Assembly: GCA_030613795.1 (NCBI GenBank) | Contig: JAUWLG010000008.1 | Location: 1 to 16,218, forward strand | Length of the DNA: 16,218 nucleotides | Origin: Helicobacteraceae bacterium | GTDB taxonomy: Bacteria; Campylobacterota; Campylobacteria; Campylobacterales; Sulfurimonadaceae | Reading direction: 5' to 3' | Shown here: in pieces, positions 6,371 to 14,960 of the stretch | Layout of the letters: every line of letters begins with the position of its first letter | Numbering within the stretch: position 1 is the stretch's first letter | Made by a program: the position numbers and the translations under genes | The notes under the pieces: model-generated | What the model saw: only the letters and a program-made list of their open reading frames with translations | Database searches by the model: none | Told to the model about the DNA's origin: nothing

Positions 6371-7611
6371 AACACTTCCTTTCCATATTGCATCATCGTA
6401 TAGACGCTGTAGAGCAGATAAACTGCGCCCACTAACAGTGCCGACACACCTCCGTAAAAGAGAGCATCATTTTGTACCAACAGAGCAACTCCTACCAGAC
6501 TCACCCCACTGGCACTGAAGATCATCTGTGCGTCTGCCTGACGCTTTGGCACCATCTCATGTAACATCGGTACCTTCTGTTTTCCGACCAGTGGCGCATA
6601 ACGCTCAAACCAGACCAAAAAAGGGATGATCTTGTAGAGATGCGATGTGATCAAAAAACCTGTAAAACCTGCTATCAAAAACCATCCCGCACTCATCAGC
6701 CAAGCCTCACTCCCACCAAAGAGATAGACGATGGTAAAGAGCATTGAAAGCAAGAGGGTAAAAAATGCAAATATAAGTGATTTGACCCAGACATCATTCT
6801 CTTTACGCGCTCTGGTTTTAGCAATAAGGTAGATCTGATAAAAATAGCTACTCAATGCAACAAATGTCGCACCGATACCAAACCATTCTAAAAACATGAG
6901 ATTAAACAGAGAACCGACCATGACCGATGAGACACCTAAGATCATCAATTTATAAGCCCACTGCATCGGTTTATCATTAAACCCATGGGAGAGGCCAAAC
7001 ATCGGCAATAGCACCATAGACAGCCCCATAATGGTCAAAATAACATAACCGCCAAACACAGCAAAGACATGGGCTTTTAACCACTGATGCGGATCAATTC
7101 CGATCAATCCGCCAAATGCGAGCGCCATAATAAACCCACTCACAATACCAAGCAGTAAAAAGATGTTGCTTGTGCCCATAACAGAGACCACAATTGATTT
7201 GTGTTCACCCTTTCTCAGTGTCCAAAACAGATCTGCTGCAAAGATCACCATACTCACCAAGACAACCATACCGCCAAAAGGCAGAAGCGATGTTGTGAGT
7301 GTAAATCCGGCGACCATCAAAATGGTACCGATAGCAAGCATAGGCCAGATGATGTAAAAAAAGTCTACTGCGGCGTGCCCTACTTCGATGACGACAGGCA
7401 CTAACTGTGCCATTGCTCCAAAGATGATCATCATCACAAATCCAAGTAGATAGAGGTGTACCCAGGCAATCGTACTCATATCACTATGGATAGGCGTACT
7501 GTCTAAAAAGAAAAGTGCCGCAATGCTCACAAAATAGAATATCGTTCCCACCATAAAATAGGGGGCAATAAGGGCAAATGGCGGTGCAAAATCACGTGAG
7601 ATACTATTCAT
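6367..7611 (-). CDS. NnrS-like / heme-copper-oxidase-subunit-I-like membrane protein
   Basis: The 414-residue protein is almost wholly hydrophobic, with about 12 predicted membrane segments. Two related segments stand out: WVHLYLLGFVMMIIFGAMAQ with H52, and LKAHVFAVFGGYVILTIMG with H181, each ending in a Leu-Pro turn. A third motif is SHLYKIIPFLVWFERY with H324. Histidines within helices followed by Gly and Pro patterns are seen in heme-copper oxidase subunit I-like and NnrS-like proteins, where they can bind heme. NnrS proteins relieve nitric oxide stress. The order DUF2249, this protein, DUF59 beside a Crp/Fnr regulator fits accessory clusters of denitrifying or NO-handling bacteria. It is not a full oxidase or NO reductase catalytic subunit: the full set of heme and copper ligands is not apparent. 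ATG at 7611 has only a weak AAAG upstream, 25 bp after the preceding gene. Confidence 0.65.
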   Translation of the reverse strand: MNSISRDFAPPFALIAPYFMVGTIFYFVSIAALFFLDSTPIHSDMSTIAWVHLYLLGFVMMIIFGAMAQLVPVVIEVGHAAVDFFYIIWPMLAIGTILMVAGFTLTTSLLPFGGMVVLVSMVIFAADLFWTLRKGEHKSIVVSVMGTSNIFLLLGIVSGFIMALAFGGLIGIDPHQWLKAHVFAVFGGYVILTIMGLSMVLLPMFGLSHGFNDKPMQWAYKLMILGVSSVMVGSLFNLMFLEWFGIGATFVALSSYFYQIYLIAKTRARKENDVWVKSLIFAFFTLLLSMLFTIVYLFGGSEAWLMSAGWFLIAGFTGFLITSHLYKIIPFLVWFERYAPLVGKQKVPMLHEMVPKRQADAQMIFSASGVSLVGVALLVQNDALFYGGVSALLVGAVYLLYSVYTMMQYGKEVL

Positions 7612-7636
7612 AGCAATACTTTAGAAGATCACCATC

Positions 7637-7873
7637 TTAGTGACAACTGTTATCACTCAGATCAGCTTCTTCACTCGCACCGGACTTATATGAAAAAACA
7701 AGTTTCACCTTGCTCCCACCAATAGCCTCTTCTTCGATATTATAGTTCTCACCGATCTTCGCTATTAGCCCACCTGGTGATTTATGGTTGATCATCACTA
7801 GCTTTTTATCTGCACTGTCGATCAAGTTAAGACCTGCCATCGCATTGACCATAGGCTCTGGAGGTCCTGTCAT
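7637..7873 (-). CDS. DUF2249-like small protein, C-terminal part of a split frame
   Basis: This 78-residue frame begins MTGPPEPMVNAM and continues with LVMINHKSPGGLIAKIG and VKLVFSYKSG, ending SDNSCH. The PPEPM motif followed by an amphipathic helix and a HxxPGG loop matches DUF2249 proteins, which have a TusA/SirA-like fold and are common beside denitrification and Fe-S genes. The ATG at 7873 directly follows an in-frame TAA. The preceding 35 codons belong to the same frame and supply the domain's first strand (IYYQFDT). No ribosome binding site precedes 7873, so as it stands the frame would depend on reinitiation. It is best read as part of one interrupted gene of about 115 codons, first in the operon with the membrane protein and the DUF59 protein. 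Confidence 0.6.
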   Translation of the reverse strand: MTGPPEPMVNAMAGLNLIDSADKKLVMINHKSPGGLIAKIGENYNIEEEAIGGSKVKLVFSYKSGASEEADLSDNSCH

Positions 7874-7981
7874 TTAGGTGTCAAATTGGTAATAGATAGT
7901 GTTCTCTTTCATATAGGTATAGAAGTCAACCGTACTCCCTTCTACAGATATCTTTGTCGCATCTTGTGGTAAATTGTTCAT
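7874..7981 (-). pseudogene. N-terminal part of the split DUF2249-like gene
   Basis: ATG at 7981 is preceded by AAAAGGA five bases upstream, the best ribosome binding site of the cluster. It opens 35 codons ending in IYYQFDT and then TAA at 7874-7876. The next codon in the same frame is ATG of the C-terminal part. The initiation signal and the continuing protein pattern indicate that these two pieces were one gene. Either the stop is a recent nonsense change or it is a base-call error. Confidence 0.55.
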
Positions 7982-8001
7982 TAGAGTCCTTTTATTGTCA
8001 A

Positions 8002-8007
8002 AGTGTA
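8002..8007 (-). promoter_or_regulatory. Candidate -10 box for the DUF2249/NnrS-like/DUF59 operon
   Basis: The minus strand reads TACACT, matching four of six consensus bases, and would start transcription near 7995, just ahead of the AAAAGGA site. It is chosen because it places the FNR-type box centre at -41.5, the standard class II activator position. On its own the hexamer is weak, as expected for an activator-dependent promoter. Confidence 0.4.
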
Positions 8008-8029
8008 CAAACTTAGAGAAAATAGTGCA

Positions 8030-8043
8030 TTGATATAAGTCAA
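8030..8043. promoter_or_regulatory. FNR/DNR-type operator
   Basis: TTGATATAAGTCAA differs from the FNR-family consensus TTGAT-N4-ATCAA at one base. It lies between the divergent Crp/Fnr gene and the minus-strand cluster. The regulator encoded next to it has the E-x-x-S-R recognition-helix pattern that FNR uses to read TTGA half sites, so this is probably its own site. Confidence 0.65.
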
Positions 8044-8072
8044 TATACACTATGTTTTTGATGCTAAAGTGC

Positions 8073-8078
8073 TATAAT
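8073..8078 (+). promoter_or_regulatory. -10 box of the Crp/Fnr gene
   Basis: A consensus TATAAT predicts a start near 8085. The FNR-type box would be centred at about -48 for this promoter, outside the usual class II position, so its effect on this gene could be repression, weak activation or none. Confidence 0.5.
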
Positions 8079-8149
8079 AAACCCCTAAATTAATGAGTAC
8101 CACTAATAATCCTATAAAAAATATGGGGAGGGTCTCGAAAAGAGAAATA

Positions 8150-8788
8150 ATGATAGACCTTCAACAATGCTATTTTTTTGAAAAACTAAACAGTGATGAG
8201 ATCAGAGAACTTGAGAAGATCTCTAAAAAAGTCTCTTATACAAAAGGGAGTATCCTTTTTTATGAAAAAGAGGAGCCGGACTCACTGATCCTGTTGATAG
8301 AAGGGGTTGTCAAGATTTATAAGACCGATCTTAAAAACAATGAAGTCATCATGCGCCGTTTTCGTGCCCCAACACTTGTTGCTGAAATGGCTACCTTTGA
8401 AGGGATCCCTTTTCCTGCATCCGCCTCATTTGAAACAGATGGCACTGTAATAATGATCGATTTTGAACAATTTAAAAAACGATTTATGGATAAGCCGGAC
8501 ATTGCCTATACCATTATCAGGTCTCTCTCCAAGAAAGTCAAAAACCTCGAAGAGGTGATCGACCTTAACATCGTTTTAGACACCACTGCCAGACTTGCAA
8601 AATATCTTTATGAAAACAAAGCTGTTTTAGATGAACTTAAAAACTACCAGATCGCAGAAGATCTGCATATGACCCCGGAGACCCTCTCGCGTACACTTAA
8701 AAAGTTCTCTGTCTTGGGTCTTCTTGAAAAAGGCAGTAATGGCTACGAGATCATGAATCTAGAAGGGTTACGTGTCCTCTTTGAGTAA
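8150..8788 (+). CDS. Crp/Fnr-family transcriptional regulator
   Basis: The frame shows an N-terminal cyclic-nucleotide-binding-like beta-roll (GSILFYEKEEPDSLILLIEG... PTLVAEM), a long dimerisation helix and a C-terminal winged helix-turn-helix. The recognition helix TPETLSRTLKKF carries E-x-x-S-R, as in FNR. The N-terminal region has a single cysteine (C7 from this start), so the four-Cys oxygen-sensing cluster of FNR is absent. That points to the DNR/NNR/NssR-like groups, which respond to nitric oxide or other signals; the effector is inference. I chose ATG at 8150 (212 residues) because it begins MIDLQQCYFFEKL like the family, follows AAGAGA at a suitable distance, and leaves a leader after the promoter. 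ATG at 8093 would leave only about 8 leader bases. It is divergent from the DUF2249 cluster, which it probably controls. Confidence 0.88.
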   Translation: MIDLQQCYFFEKLNSDEIRELEKISKKVSYTKGSILFYEKEEPDSLILLIEGVVKIYKTDLKNNEVIMRRFRAPTLVAEMATFEGIPFPASASFETDGTVIMIDFEQFKKRFMDKPDIAYTIIRSLSKKVKNLEEVIDLNIVLDTTARLAKYLYENKAVLDELKNYQIAEDLHMTPETLSRTLKKFSVLGLLEKGSNGYEIMNLEGLRVLFE

Positions 8789-8818
8789 AAAAGTCCAACA
8801 GCAAAACAAACTACTGCG

Positions 8819-10249
8819 CTAGCGCCGCTCTTTATTCATAAAATACTGATCAACACCATCCGCCAACCCTTCTGCAAATGCCTGTTGGTATCGTTTGTTG
8901 ATAAGCATCTTTACCTCTTTGGAGTGTGACACAAAACCGACTTCCACAAGGGCTGCTGCAGAGGTAGCACCAACAAGAACCCAGAAGTTACCCCCTGCTA
9001 CTTTCGCATCTTTGACTTTATACTTTTTGTCTCTAAGACGGCTTACCACATTTTGGCCCAGGTCGATCGCCAAGAAGTTAGACTCAAGCACTTTGGCACG
9101 GCTCTGTGTTGCACTAAAGAGTTTACTGATACTGCTGTCCATCGCCTTATAATCAGCCGCATTCTCTTTACGTTCCAATCGGCTTGAACGTTTAGACCCT
9201 TTTTTAGGATCCAGATAATATATCTCAACACCGCGAGCCTTATGCGCATTTTTCTTTGGTACTGCATTGGCATGAATTGAGAGAAAAAGATCGGGCTTGT
9301 TTTTACGGGTAAACTTGGTACGCCATTTTAAAGAGAGAGTTTTATCCCTATCGCGCGTCATCTTGACCCTGTACCCTTCTTGACGTAAAAGTTTTGCTAA
9401 ACGCTTGGATATCTGCAACACTATTGTCTTTTCCAGGTACTTTTTAAATCCAACTGCACCACCGTCTCGCCCGCCATGTCCCGGGTCAATAATGATCAGT
9501 TTGTTTTTCTTAGTTACACGCGGTATCTGTTTCGCTTTTGGCGCAAGGACTTTAGAGACACCCAGTGTAATCACTAAAGAGCTTCCATCACGTTTGAACC
9601 GCGGCTTTAACTCTTTTTTACTCTCTATGACAATACGAATTGTGTCGCGTTTGTATTGGGAGATGGTAATACGCTTGATCTCTTTATGTTTGATCACCGG
9701 CTTTTTATAGACAATGGCATTGACATCAAAGATATAGCGATACCCTTTTTTGCCTTCTGGTCTCAGTTTAAAGTAGTTGACATCTTTTGCTTTGAGGGTA
9801 AAGTCAAAGTCAAGGACCAGTGCGTTCCCTTCCCAGGTAAACCCGCTGAGTGCATGACGCGAACGAATTTTGACGTTTTTCTCTTTTTTTGATTTGACCG
9901 GTTTGATCTTTTCTGTTTTAGTGGCAGGAGAATTTTTAGTTTTTTGAGCAGAGCTCTGTTGCGATGTTTTTTTTGACTCTAACTTGGAGAGCTTTTTCTC
10001 ATAGTCACTGACATCGATCCGAAGTTTTTTACCTGCTATACAGATCCCGTCTAAACAGCGTTTTTGTGTTTTGACATCACCATTGATCAACGCTTTAATA
10101 TAGTGTCGTTTGTAGGTGTCGTATGCTCTGAATTGTTTATCTTTAGAAGAGGAGTAGAGATTTTTTTTAGCACCATCAAGCTCGTGTTTAGCCGATGCAC
10201 TAAAAAGAAGTGTCGTTAGTAGAAGTAGAAGAAGAAAAGGACGCAGCAT
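8819..10249 (-). CDS. amiC: N-acetylmuramoyl-L-alanine amidase with AMIN domain
   Basis: The 476-residue exported enzyme cleaves the amide bond between N-acetylmuramic acid and L-alanine in peptidoglycan, and so separates daughter cells. A signal peptide ends near SASA (20). A Lys/Ser-rich linker (about 90-130) is followed by an AMIN-like domain (about 130-235) that would target the protein to the envelope. The catalytic Amidase_3 domain (about 248-470) has all four expected residues: H258 in IDPGHGG, E273, H326 in SIHANA and E436 in VEVGF. The family name AmiA/B/C is certain at domain level; the letter is by analogy. It starts 6 bp after the nitronate monooxygenase stop and is the last gene of the spoT operon. 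The stop overlaps a small palindrome (8816-8825) that might aid termination. Confidence 0.92.
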   Translation of the reverse strand: MLRPFLLLLLLTTLLFSASAKHELDGAKKNLYSSSKDKQFRAYDTYKRHYIKALINGDVKTQKRCLDGICIAGKKLRIDVSDYEKKLSKLESKKTSQQSSAQKTKNSPATKTEKIKPVKSKKEKNVKIRSRHALSGFTWEGNALVLDFDFTLKAKDVNYFKLRPEGKKGYRYIFDVNAIVYKKPVIKHKEIKRITISQYKRDTIRIVIESKKELKPRFKRDGSSLVITLGVSKVLAPKAKQIPRVTKKNKLIIIDPGHGGRDGGAVGFKKYLEKTIVLQISKRLAKLLRQEGYRVKMTRDRDKTLSLKWRTKFTRKNKPDLFLSIHANAVPKKNAHKARGVEIYYLDPKKGSKRSSRLERKENAADYKAMDSSISKLFSATQSRAKVLESNFLAIDLGQNVVSRLRDKKYKVKDAKVAGGNFWVLVGATSAAALVEVGFVSHSKEVKMLINKRYQQAFAEGLADGVDQYFMNKERR

Positions 10250-10255
10250 TATGCG

Positions 10256-11347
10256 TTATTCACCTTCTGTCAGTTTTACCATTAACTCTTTGACCGAGAT
10301 AAGTTCGTTTAGGCGATAGCCATTCGTTCCTGAGAAGAAAAGCCCCAGTTCTTTGTTTCCGTTATATGCGTCACTCAAACGGTCTGCAATACAGAAACCG
10401 ACCTCTTTTGCTTCAACACCACGGTTACATGGTGCAACACAGTTTGAGATACACTTTATATCCGGACCGGTACGTGTCTCAACAAGACCGGTTAAGTTTG
10501 TACGAACACCCCGTGCAGGATACCCAACAGGAGAACCCATTAAAATAATATCTTCTTCTTTGGCATTAAGAAGAACCTCTTTAAAGTTCGCATGTGCGTC
10601 ACACTCATGTGTACCGATAAAACGTGTTCCCATCTGAACACCAGAAGCACCTAGCCCCATCATCTGATCGATATCGTTTTTGTCCCAAACACCACCCGCA
10701 GCGATGACTGGCATACCGCCCCAGTTTGCTGCTTCTGCAACAACTGGTTCAACAAGGTTTTCAAGCTGATTCTCTTCAAGTCCACACTGCTCATATGTAA
10801 AGCCCTGGTGACCGCCACTTTTTGGCCCTTCCAAGACAACAGCATCAGGAAGACGGTCATAACGCTTTTGCCAACGTTTAGCGATGATCTTAAGTGCCTT
10901 GGCAGAAGAGACGATTGGCACTAGCGCAACGTCTGGATACCCCTCTGTAAATTCCGGCATATTAGTCGGCAGACCGGCACCTGTAATGATGATGTCAAAA
11001 CCGATCTCACAAGCATCACGAACAACACGGCCGTAATCGTTGATAGCGTAAAGAATGTTGACACCAAGAGGTTTGTCACCACAGATCTTACGTGCATTGT
11101 CATAGATAGCTTGCAAGCCATCTCTAGAGTAGAAGTTTGTCTCACTCAAAGGACGATCAGATACAAGCTTATGAGCATACTCTTTATTGTTATAATATCC
11201 TGTCCCAACACAAGAGACAATACCTAGACCGCCCTCTTTTGAAACAGTTCCTGCCAGTTGATCCCAGCTGATACCTACACCCATACCGCCTTGAACGATC
11301 GGTTTTTCAATAGTATATTTTCCAATTTTCAATGGTGCCAATGCCAT
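10256..11347 (-). CDS. Nitronate monooxygenase / 2-nitropropane dioxygenase-family flavoprotein
   Basis: The 363-residue protein is an FMN-dependent TIM barrel. The family signatures are visible: the N-terminal IVQGGMGVGIS, GVNILY (95-100), ITGAGLPTNMPEF (121-133), EGPKSGGHQGFTYEQ with the conserved H180, and phosphate-binding GGMPVIAAGGV and GASGVQMGTRF. Such enzymes oxidise alkyl nitronates, while close relatives act as enoyl-ACP reductases (FabK), so the exact substrate is open. A cysteine-rich stretch, C299-x3-C303-x3-C307, with C319 nearby, may bind metal or form disulfides. Its ATG overlaps the tyrS stop by one base (TAATG), so translation is coupled. Why a nitronate-oxidising enzyme sits between tyrS and a cell-wall amidase is not clear; no functional link is evident. 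Confidence 0.85.
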   Translation of the reverse strand: MALAPLKIGKYTIEKPIVQGGMGVGISWDQLAGTVSKEGGLGIVSCVGTGYYNNKEYAHKLVSDRPLSETNFYSRDGLQAIYDNARKICGDKPLGVNILYAINDYGRVVRDACEIGFDIIITGAGLPTNMPEFTEGYPDVALVPIVSSAKALKIIAKRWQKRYDRLPDAVVLEGPKSGGHQGFTYEQCGLEENQLENLVEPVVAEAANWGGMPVIAAGGVWDKNDIDQMMGLGASGVQMGTRFIGTHECDAHANFKEVLLNAKEEDIILMGSPVGYPARGVRTNLTGLVETRTGPDIKCISNCVAPCNRGVEAKEVGFCIADRLSDAYNGNKELGLFFSGTNGYRLNELISVKELMVKLTEGE

Positions 11348-12546
11348 TATTTTACCTTTACTCGAGCAAATTTACGTTTACCAACTTGTAGCACATATTC
11401 GCCACTTTCTAGTTGTAACTGTTCATCCGATACTTTTACTTGGTCAATTTTAACAGCACCTTGCTTAATGTCACGTCGTGCTTGCGAAGTTGACGGTTCA
11501 ATCTTACACTCTTGTAAAGCTTTAGCGATCCAGATCGGCCCTTCAAGCTCAAACTCATCCATATCGGTCGGGATCTGACTCTTTGCATGGACCTTGTCAA
11601 ACTCAGCTTTTGCGGCCACTGCAGCCTCTTGCGAGTGAAAACGTGCTGTGATCTCTTGAGCAAGAGACTCTTTGACCTTTTTAGGGTGTAGAGAACCATC
11701 AGCTACACCTGCTTTTACCTCTTCGATCTCTTTAAGACTTTTAGCACTTAAAAGCTCATAGTAACGCCACATCAATTCATCAGAGATACTGAGTACTTTT
11801 CCAAACATATCGTTTGGCACATCTTCAACACCGATGTAGTTACCAAGACTTTTACTCATCTTCTGAACCCCGTCAAGACCTTCAAGGATCGGCATCATCA
11901 AGACAGCCTGCTCTTTCCCTATTTCGTAAGCACGTTGCAGGTGACGTCCCATCAGCAGGTTAAACTTCTGGTCTGTTCCGCCGATCTCAATGTCGCTTTT
12001 AAGATGGACACTGTCGTACCCTTGGAGAAGTGGGTAGATGAATTCACTGATCGAGATCGAAACACCGCCTTTGTAACGTTTTTCAAAATCATCACGTTCC
12101 AACATACGGGCAACATTAAAGGTCGTAGTCAGCTCCAACATACCGCTTGCCCCTAGCGGGTTGATCCACTCAGAGTTAAAGACCACTTCTGTCTTCTGCG
12201 GGTCTAGTATTTTAAAGACCTGCTCTTTATATGACTCAGCATTTTTTGCGATGTCTGCCGGCAGAAGTTTTTTACGTGTTTCGCTTTTACCGGTCGGATC
12301 ACCGATCTGTGCCGTAAAGTCACCGATAAGAAATTGGATATGTGCACCATATTTTTGAAAGGTTGCCAACTTGTGCAACAGTACTGTATGACCTAAGTGA
12401 AGGTCCGGTGCGGTGGGGTCAAAACCTGCTTTAACAGTGTATGTCTTACCCTCTTCAAAATAGGCTTTTAACAGTTTCTCTATACGCTCATTATCAATAA
12501 TCTCAGCGCTTCCGCGTTGTATCTCTTGTAGTGCTTCTTGAATCAT
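11347..12546 (-). CDS. tyrS: Tyrosyl-tRNA synthetase
   Basis: The 399-residue class I synthetase charges tRNA-Tyr. The HIGH-like motif is HLGH (50-53) in [14 protein letters not shown], and KMSKS is at 229-233 in [11 protein letters not shown]. Tyrosine-pocket residues include the TDQKFN stretch (191-196). A C-terminal S4 RNA-binding domain (about 338-399) ends [13 protein letters not shown]. The [11 protein letters not shown] plus KMSKS combination matches the TyrZ-type rather than the E. coli TyrS type, which has KFGKT. The start at 12546 has AGGA in AGGATAGAG just before ATG. It lies 23 bp after spoT and shares the operon. Confidence 0.96.
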   Translation of the reverse strand: MIQEALQEIQRGSAEIIDNERIEKLLKAYFEEGKTYTVKAGFDPTAPDLHLGHTVLLHKLATFQKYGAHIQFLIGDFTAQIGDPTGKSETRKKLLPADIAKNAESYKEQVFKILDPQKTEVVFNSEWINPLGASGMLELTTTFNVARMLERDDFEKRYKGGVSISISEFIYPLLQGYDSVHLKSDIEIGGTDQKFNLLMGRHLQRAYEIGKEQAVLMMPILEGLDGVQKMSKSLGNYIGVEDVPNDMFGKVLSISDELMWRYYELLSAKSLKEIEEVKAGVADGSLHPKKVKESLAQEITARFHSQEAAVAAKAEFDKVHAKSQIPTDMDEFELEGPIWIAKALQECKIEPSTSQARRDIKQGAVKIDQVKVSDEQLQLESGEYVLQVGKRKFARVKVK

Positions 12547-12569
12547 CTCTATCCTATTTGTATTCGTCT

Positions 12570-14723
12570 CTAATTACTTCGATATGCATCATCTGTACGG
12601 AAAAATTGTATGACTTTAATTTTTTGCTCTATTTTAGCGCGCAGACGGTTAAGATCGCCTTCTGGAGACTGAAATTCGAGCTCACAATAACGAATGTGTT
12701 CCTCTTTCTCTTTTCCAAGTTCAATGCTGTTGATCTCTATATTCAATTTTGCAAGATAGGTTAAAAAACCGGCTAAGGCACCCTTGGCATTGTGCATACT
12801 GACGATCATGTGGTAGTTGAAGATACGCTCTTTTCGCCAACGCACAAACAGCATCTTGTTCTCATCTTCCATCATCTTGGCCGCATGTTTACACATTTTA
12901 TGGTGCACATGCGCTTTTGAGTCCTGCTTAAAGGCGACGATCTCATCCCCTGTTTTTGGGTGACAACAGTAGTCAAAGACCACATCTGAGATAGCCTGAT
13001 TTGAGAAGATCTCAAGTGAACCAAAATGATACTCCTTGAGTTTAAAACGATGCGAGGTCAAAAAGCGGGTAAATCGTCCCGTCACCTGAATGTCATGGAT
13101 ATAGCTGTTGACGATCTCTTTGAGATAGTCAATGTCACGAGCTAAACGGACACGGTTGTCGATACTGCCATTTTCATGACACCACTCTTTAAGCCTTGAT
13201 ACTTTAAGCTCAAGGATACCGACCATGATCATCAAACCACTTTGACTGTCAATAGCACGTATACGCTGATTACAGTTGGCACGAATGTTACTTTTAGCAC
13301 GGGTTGTTTTAACTGCATCTAACCACGAACAGCGTGTTATCTTCTCTTCTGCTGTCTGAATATTTACTATATCGCCATTTTGCAGTTCACTCAGCAGAGA
13401 GCCGCGTTCTTTGTTGACAAGGCAGTATTCAGCACTGTCGCCGATCTCGGAGTGGATAGCGTAGGCAAAATCAAGAGCAACTGCGCCTCGAGGCAGTGTG
13501 TAAGGTTTACCTTTTGGTGAAAAGACCGTAATATCTTCTGAATAGAGATCGTTTTTGATCATCTCATAAAAGTCTTCAGCTGACTCATCTTGATATTGAA
13601 GGTTGTTTAGCCAATCAAGGTTGATGCTGTTGCCGCCACTTTTATATTTCCAGTGCGCAGCGACCCCTAGTTCCGCTGTACGGTTCATCTCAAAGGTTCT
13701 GATCTGCACTTCCAAGATAGAACTGTGGTGAAAAATAGTCGTGTGGATTGTCTGGTACCCATTCTCTTTTGCAATAGCGATGTAATCTTTAAAACGCGAA
13801 GAGAGCGGTTGAAAATGGAGGTGCACCAATCCCAGTATCTTATAACAGTCGACCGGATTTCTCACCATGATACGGACCGCGAGAAGATCTAAGATCTCAT
13901 CGATCCCTATCCCCTTGCGCTGCAGCTTCAAGTAGATCGAGTAGTGGTGTTTCAGCCGGCTTTTTATCTGAAAATCTTCTTTCATAAAGCCGTTTTGCAA
14001 GATGAGTTTGGTCACCTCTTGCTGAAAGGCATTCAGTTTTAGCTCTATGGCATGGTAGTTCTCACTTAAATACTTTTCAATCTCCTGTTCTTCATGAGGG
14101 AAAACATATTTAAAACTCAGATCTTCTAAAAGGTTTTTTACAAAAGAGATACCTAAACGGTGTGCTACAGGAGCGTAAACGACCAAAGTCTCTTCCGCAA
14201 TACGCTCTTGTTTATGCGGCGAGAGCGCCTCAAGAGTCAACATATTGTGAAGACGATCACAGAGCTTGACGACCAATACACGAACATCTTCGATGGACGC
14301 TAAAAGCATTTTGCGAAATGACAGCGCAGAAACGATCAGTTTTTCGTCTGAGGCAGATGATACAAGATTGGCATCACGAAGCGAGTCAATCTTCGTCAAA
14401 CCACCGACTAGATGGGCTACGTCATCACCATAACGCGCTTTGACCTCTTCGATCGTAACAGGGGTGTCTTCCACAACGTCATGCAGCAGTGCCGCCATGA
14501 CCATCGATTCATCTTCAGTGATCTTAGCAACAATAGAGGCCACTAAAATAGGGTGTATGATGTACGGTTCACCACTTTTTCTAAACTGACCGGTATGCGC
14601 CTCTGTCGCAAAATCCAACGCATCATTGATTCTATCACTGGGAGCAATAGCCTCATGTAAAAGTGCAATGGCACCCTCTACGTCTGATATATCTTGAATA
14701 GCGGCTATATCGACCTGATCCAT
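12570..14723 (-). CDS. spoT: Bifunctional (p)ppGpp synthetase/hydrolase
   Basis: The 717-residue protein makes and degrades the stringent-response alarmone. The hydrolase domain (about 35-190) has the metal ligands H57, H81-D82 in LLHDVVEDT, and D156 in CDRLHN, so it looks active. The synthetase domain (about 250-360) keeps [18 protein letters not shown] and EVQIRT, so it also looks active. A TGS domain (about 398-460), a conserved [12 protein letters not shown] segment (585-596) and a C-terminal ACT domain (about 635-705) complete the long RSH layout. One bifunctional enzyme is usual in this phylum. ATG at 14723 follows AAGGA in GTAAGGATCAG. It leads the spoT-tyrS-nitronate monooxygenase-amidase operon from its own promoter. 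Confidence 0.96.
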   Translation of the reverse strand: MDQVDIAAIQDISDVEGAIALLHEAIAPSDRINDALDFATEAHTGQFRKSGEPYIIHPILVASIVAKITEDESMVMAALLHDVVEDTPVTIEEVKARYGDDVAHLVGGLTKIDSLRDANLVSSASDEKLIVSALSFRKMLLASIEDVRVLVVKLCDRLHNMLTLEALSPHKQERIAEETLVVYAPVAHRLGISFVKNLLEDLSFKYVFPHEEQEIEKYLSENYHAIELKLNAFQQEVTKLILQNGFMKEDFQIKSRLKHHYSIYLKLQRKGIGIDEILDLLAVRIMVRNPVDCYKILGLVHLHFQPLSSRFKDYIAIAKENGYQTIHTTIFHHSSILEVQIRTFEMNRTAELGVAAHWKYKSGGNSINLDWLNNLQYQDESAEDFYEMIKNDLYSEDITVFSPKGKPYTLPRGAVALDFAYAIHSEIGDSAEYCLVNKERGSLLSELQNGDIVNIQTAEEKITRCSWLDAVKTTRAKSNIRANCNQRIRAIDSQSGLMIMVGILELKVSRLKEWCHENGSIDNRVRLARDIDYLKEIVNSYIHDIQVTGRFTRFLTSHRFKLKEYHFGSLEIFSNQAISDVVFDYCCHPKTGDEIVAFKQDSKAHVHHKMCKHAAKMMEDENKMLFVRWRKERIFNYHMIVSMHNAKGALAGFLTYLAKLNIEINSIELGKEKEEHIRYCELEFQSPEGDLNRLRAKIEQKIKVIQFFRTDDAYRSN

Positions 14724-14761
14724 TCTGATCCTTACACTGTGATTACAAAAAATTATAATGA

Positions 14762-14770
14762 ATTATAGCA
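14762..14770 (-). promoter_or_regulatory. Extended -10 promoter of the spoT operon
   Basis: On the minus strand TGCTATAAT is a consensus extended -10, predicting a start about 32 bases before the spoT ATG. A second TATAAT lies ten bases further down (14752-14757). The sequence upstream is A/T-rich without a clear -35. Confidence 0.6.
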
Positions 14771-14960
14771 GGGGTAAATTAAAAATTATGGCGCTGTTCT
14801 TGTTAACAGTTGAAAACAATTATTTCTTCATATTTTAGACTGTTTATCAACCTTTTTTACAACTCAAAGTTAAACTTTCTCATATATTTTATTCACTATC
14901 CCCCTCAAAGACCATATGACACCTTAGTCTTCCAAGCATCTTTAATAGTTATAGGTTCAA

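Noticed and set aside
8816..8825. Palindrome GCGCTAGCGC as terminator of the amidase operon
   Set aside because: The stem is only 3 bp once a loop is allowed, it overlaps the coding end, and no clean T tract follows.
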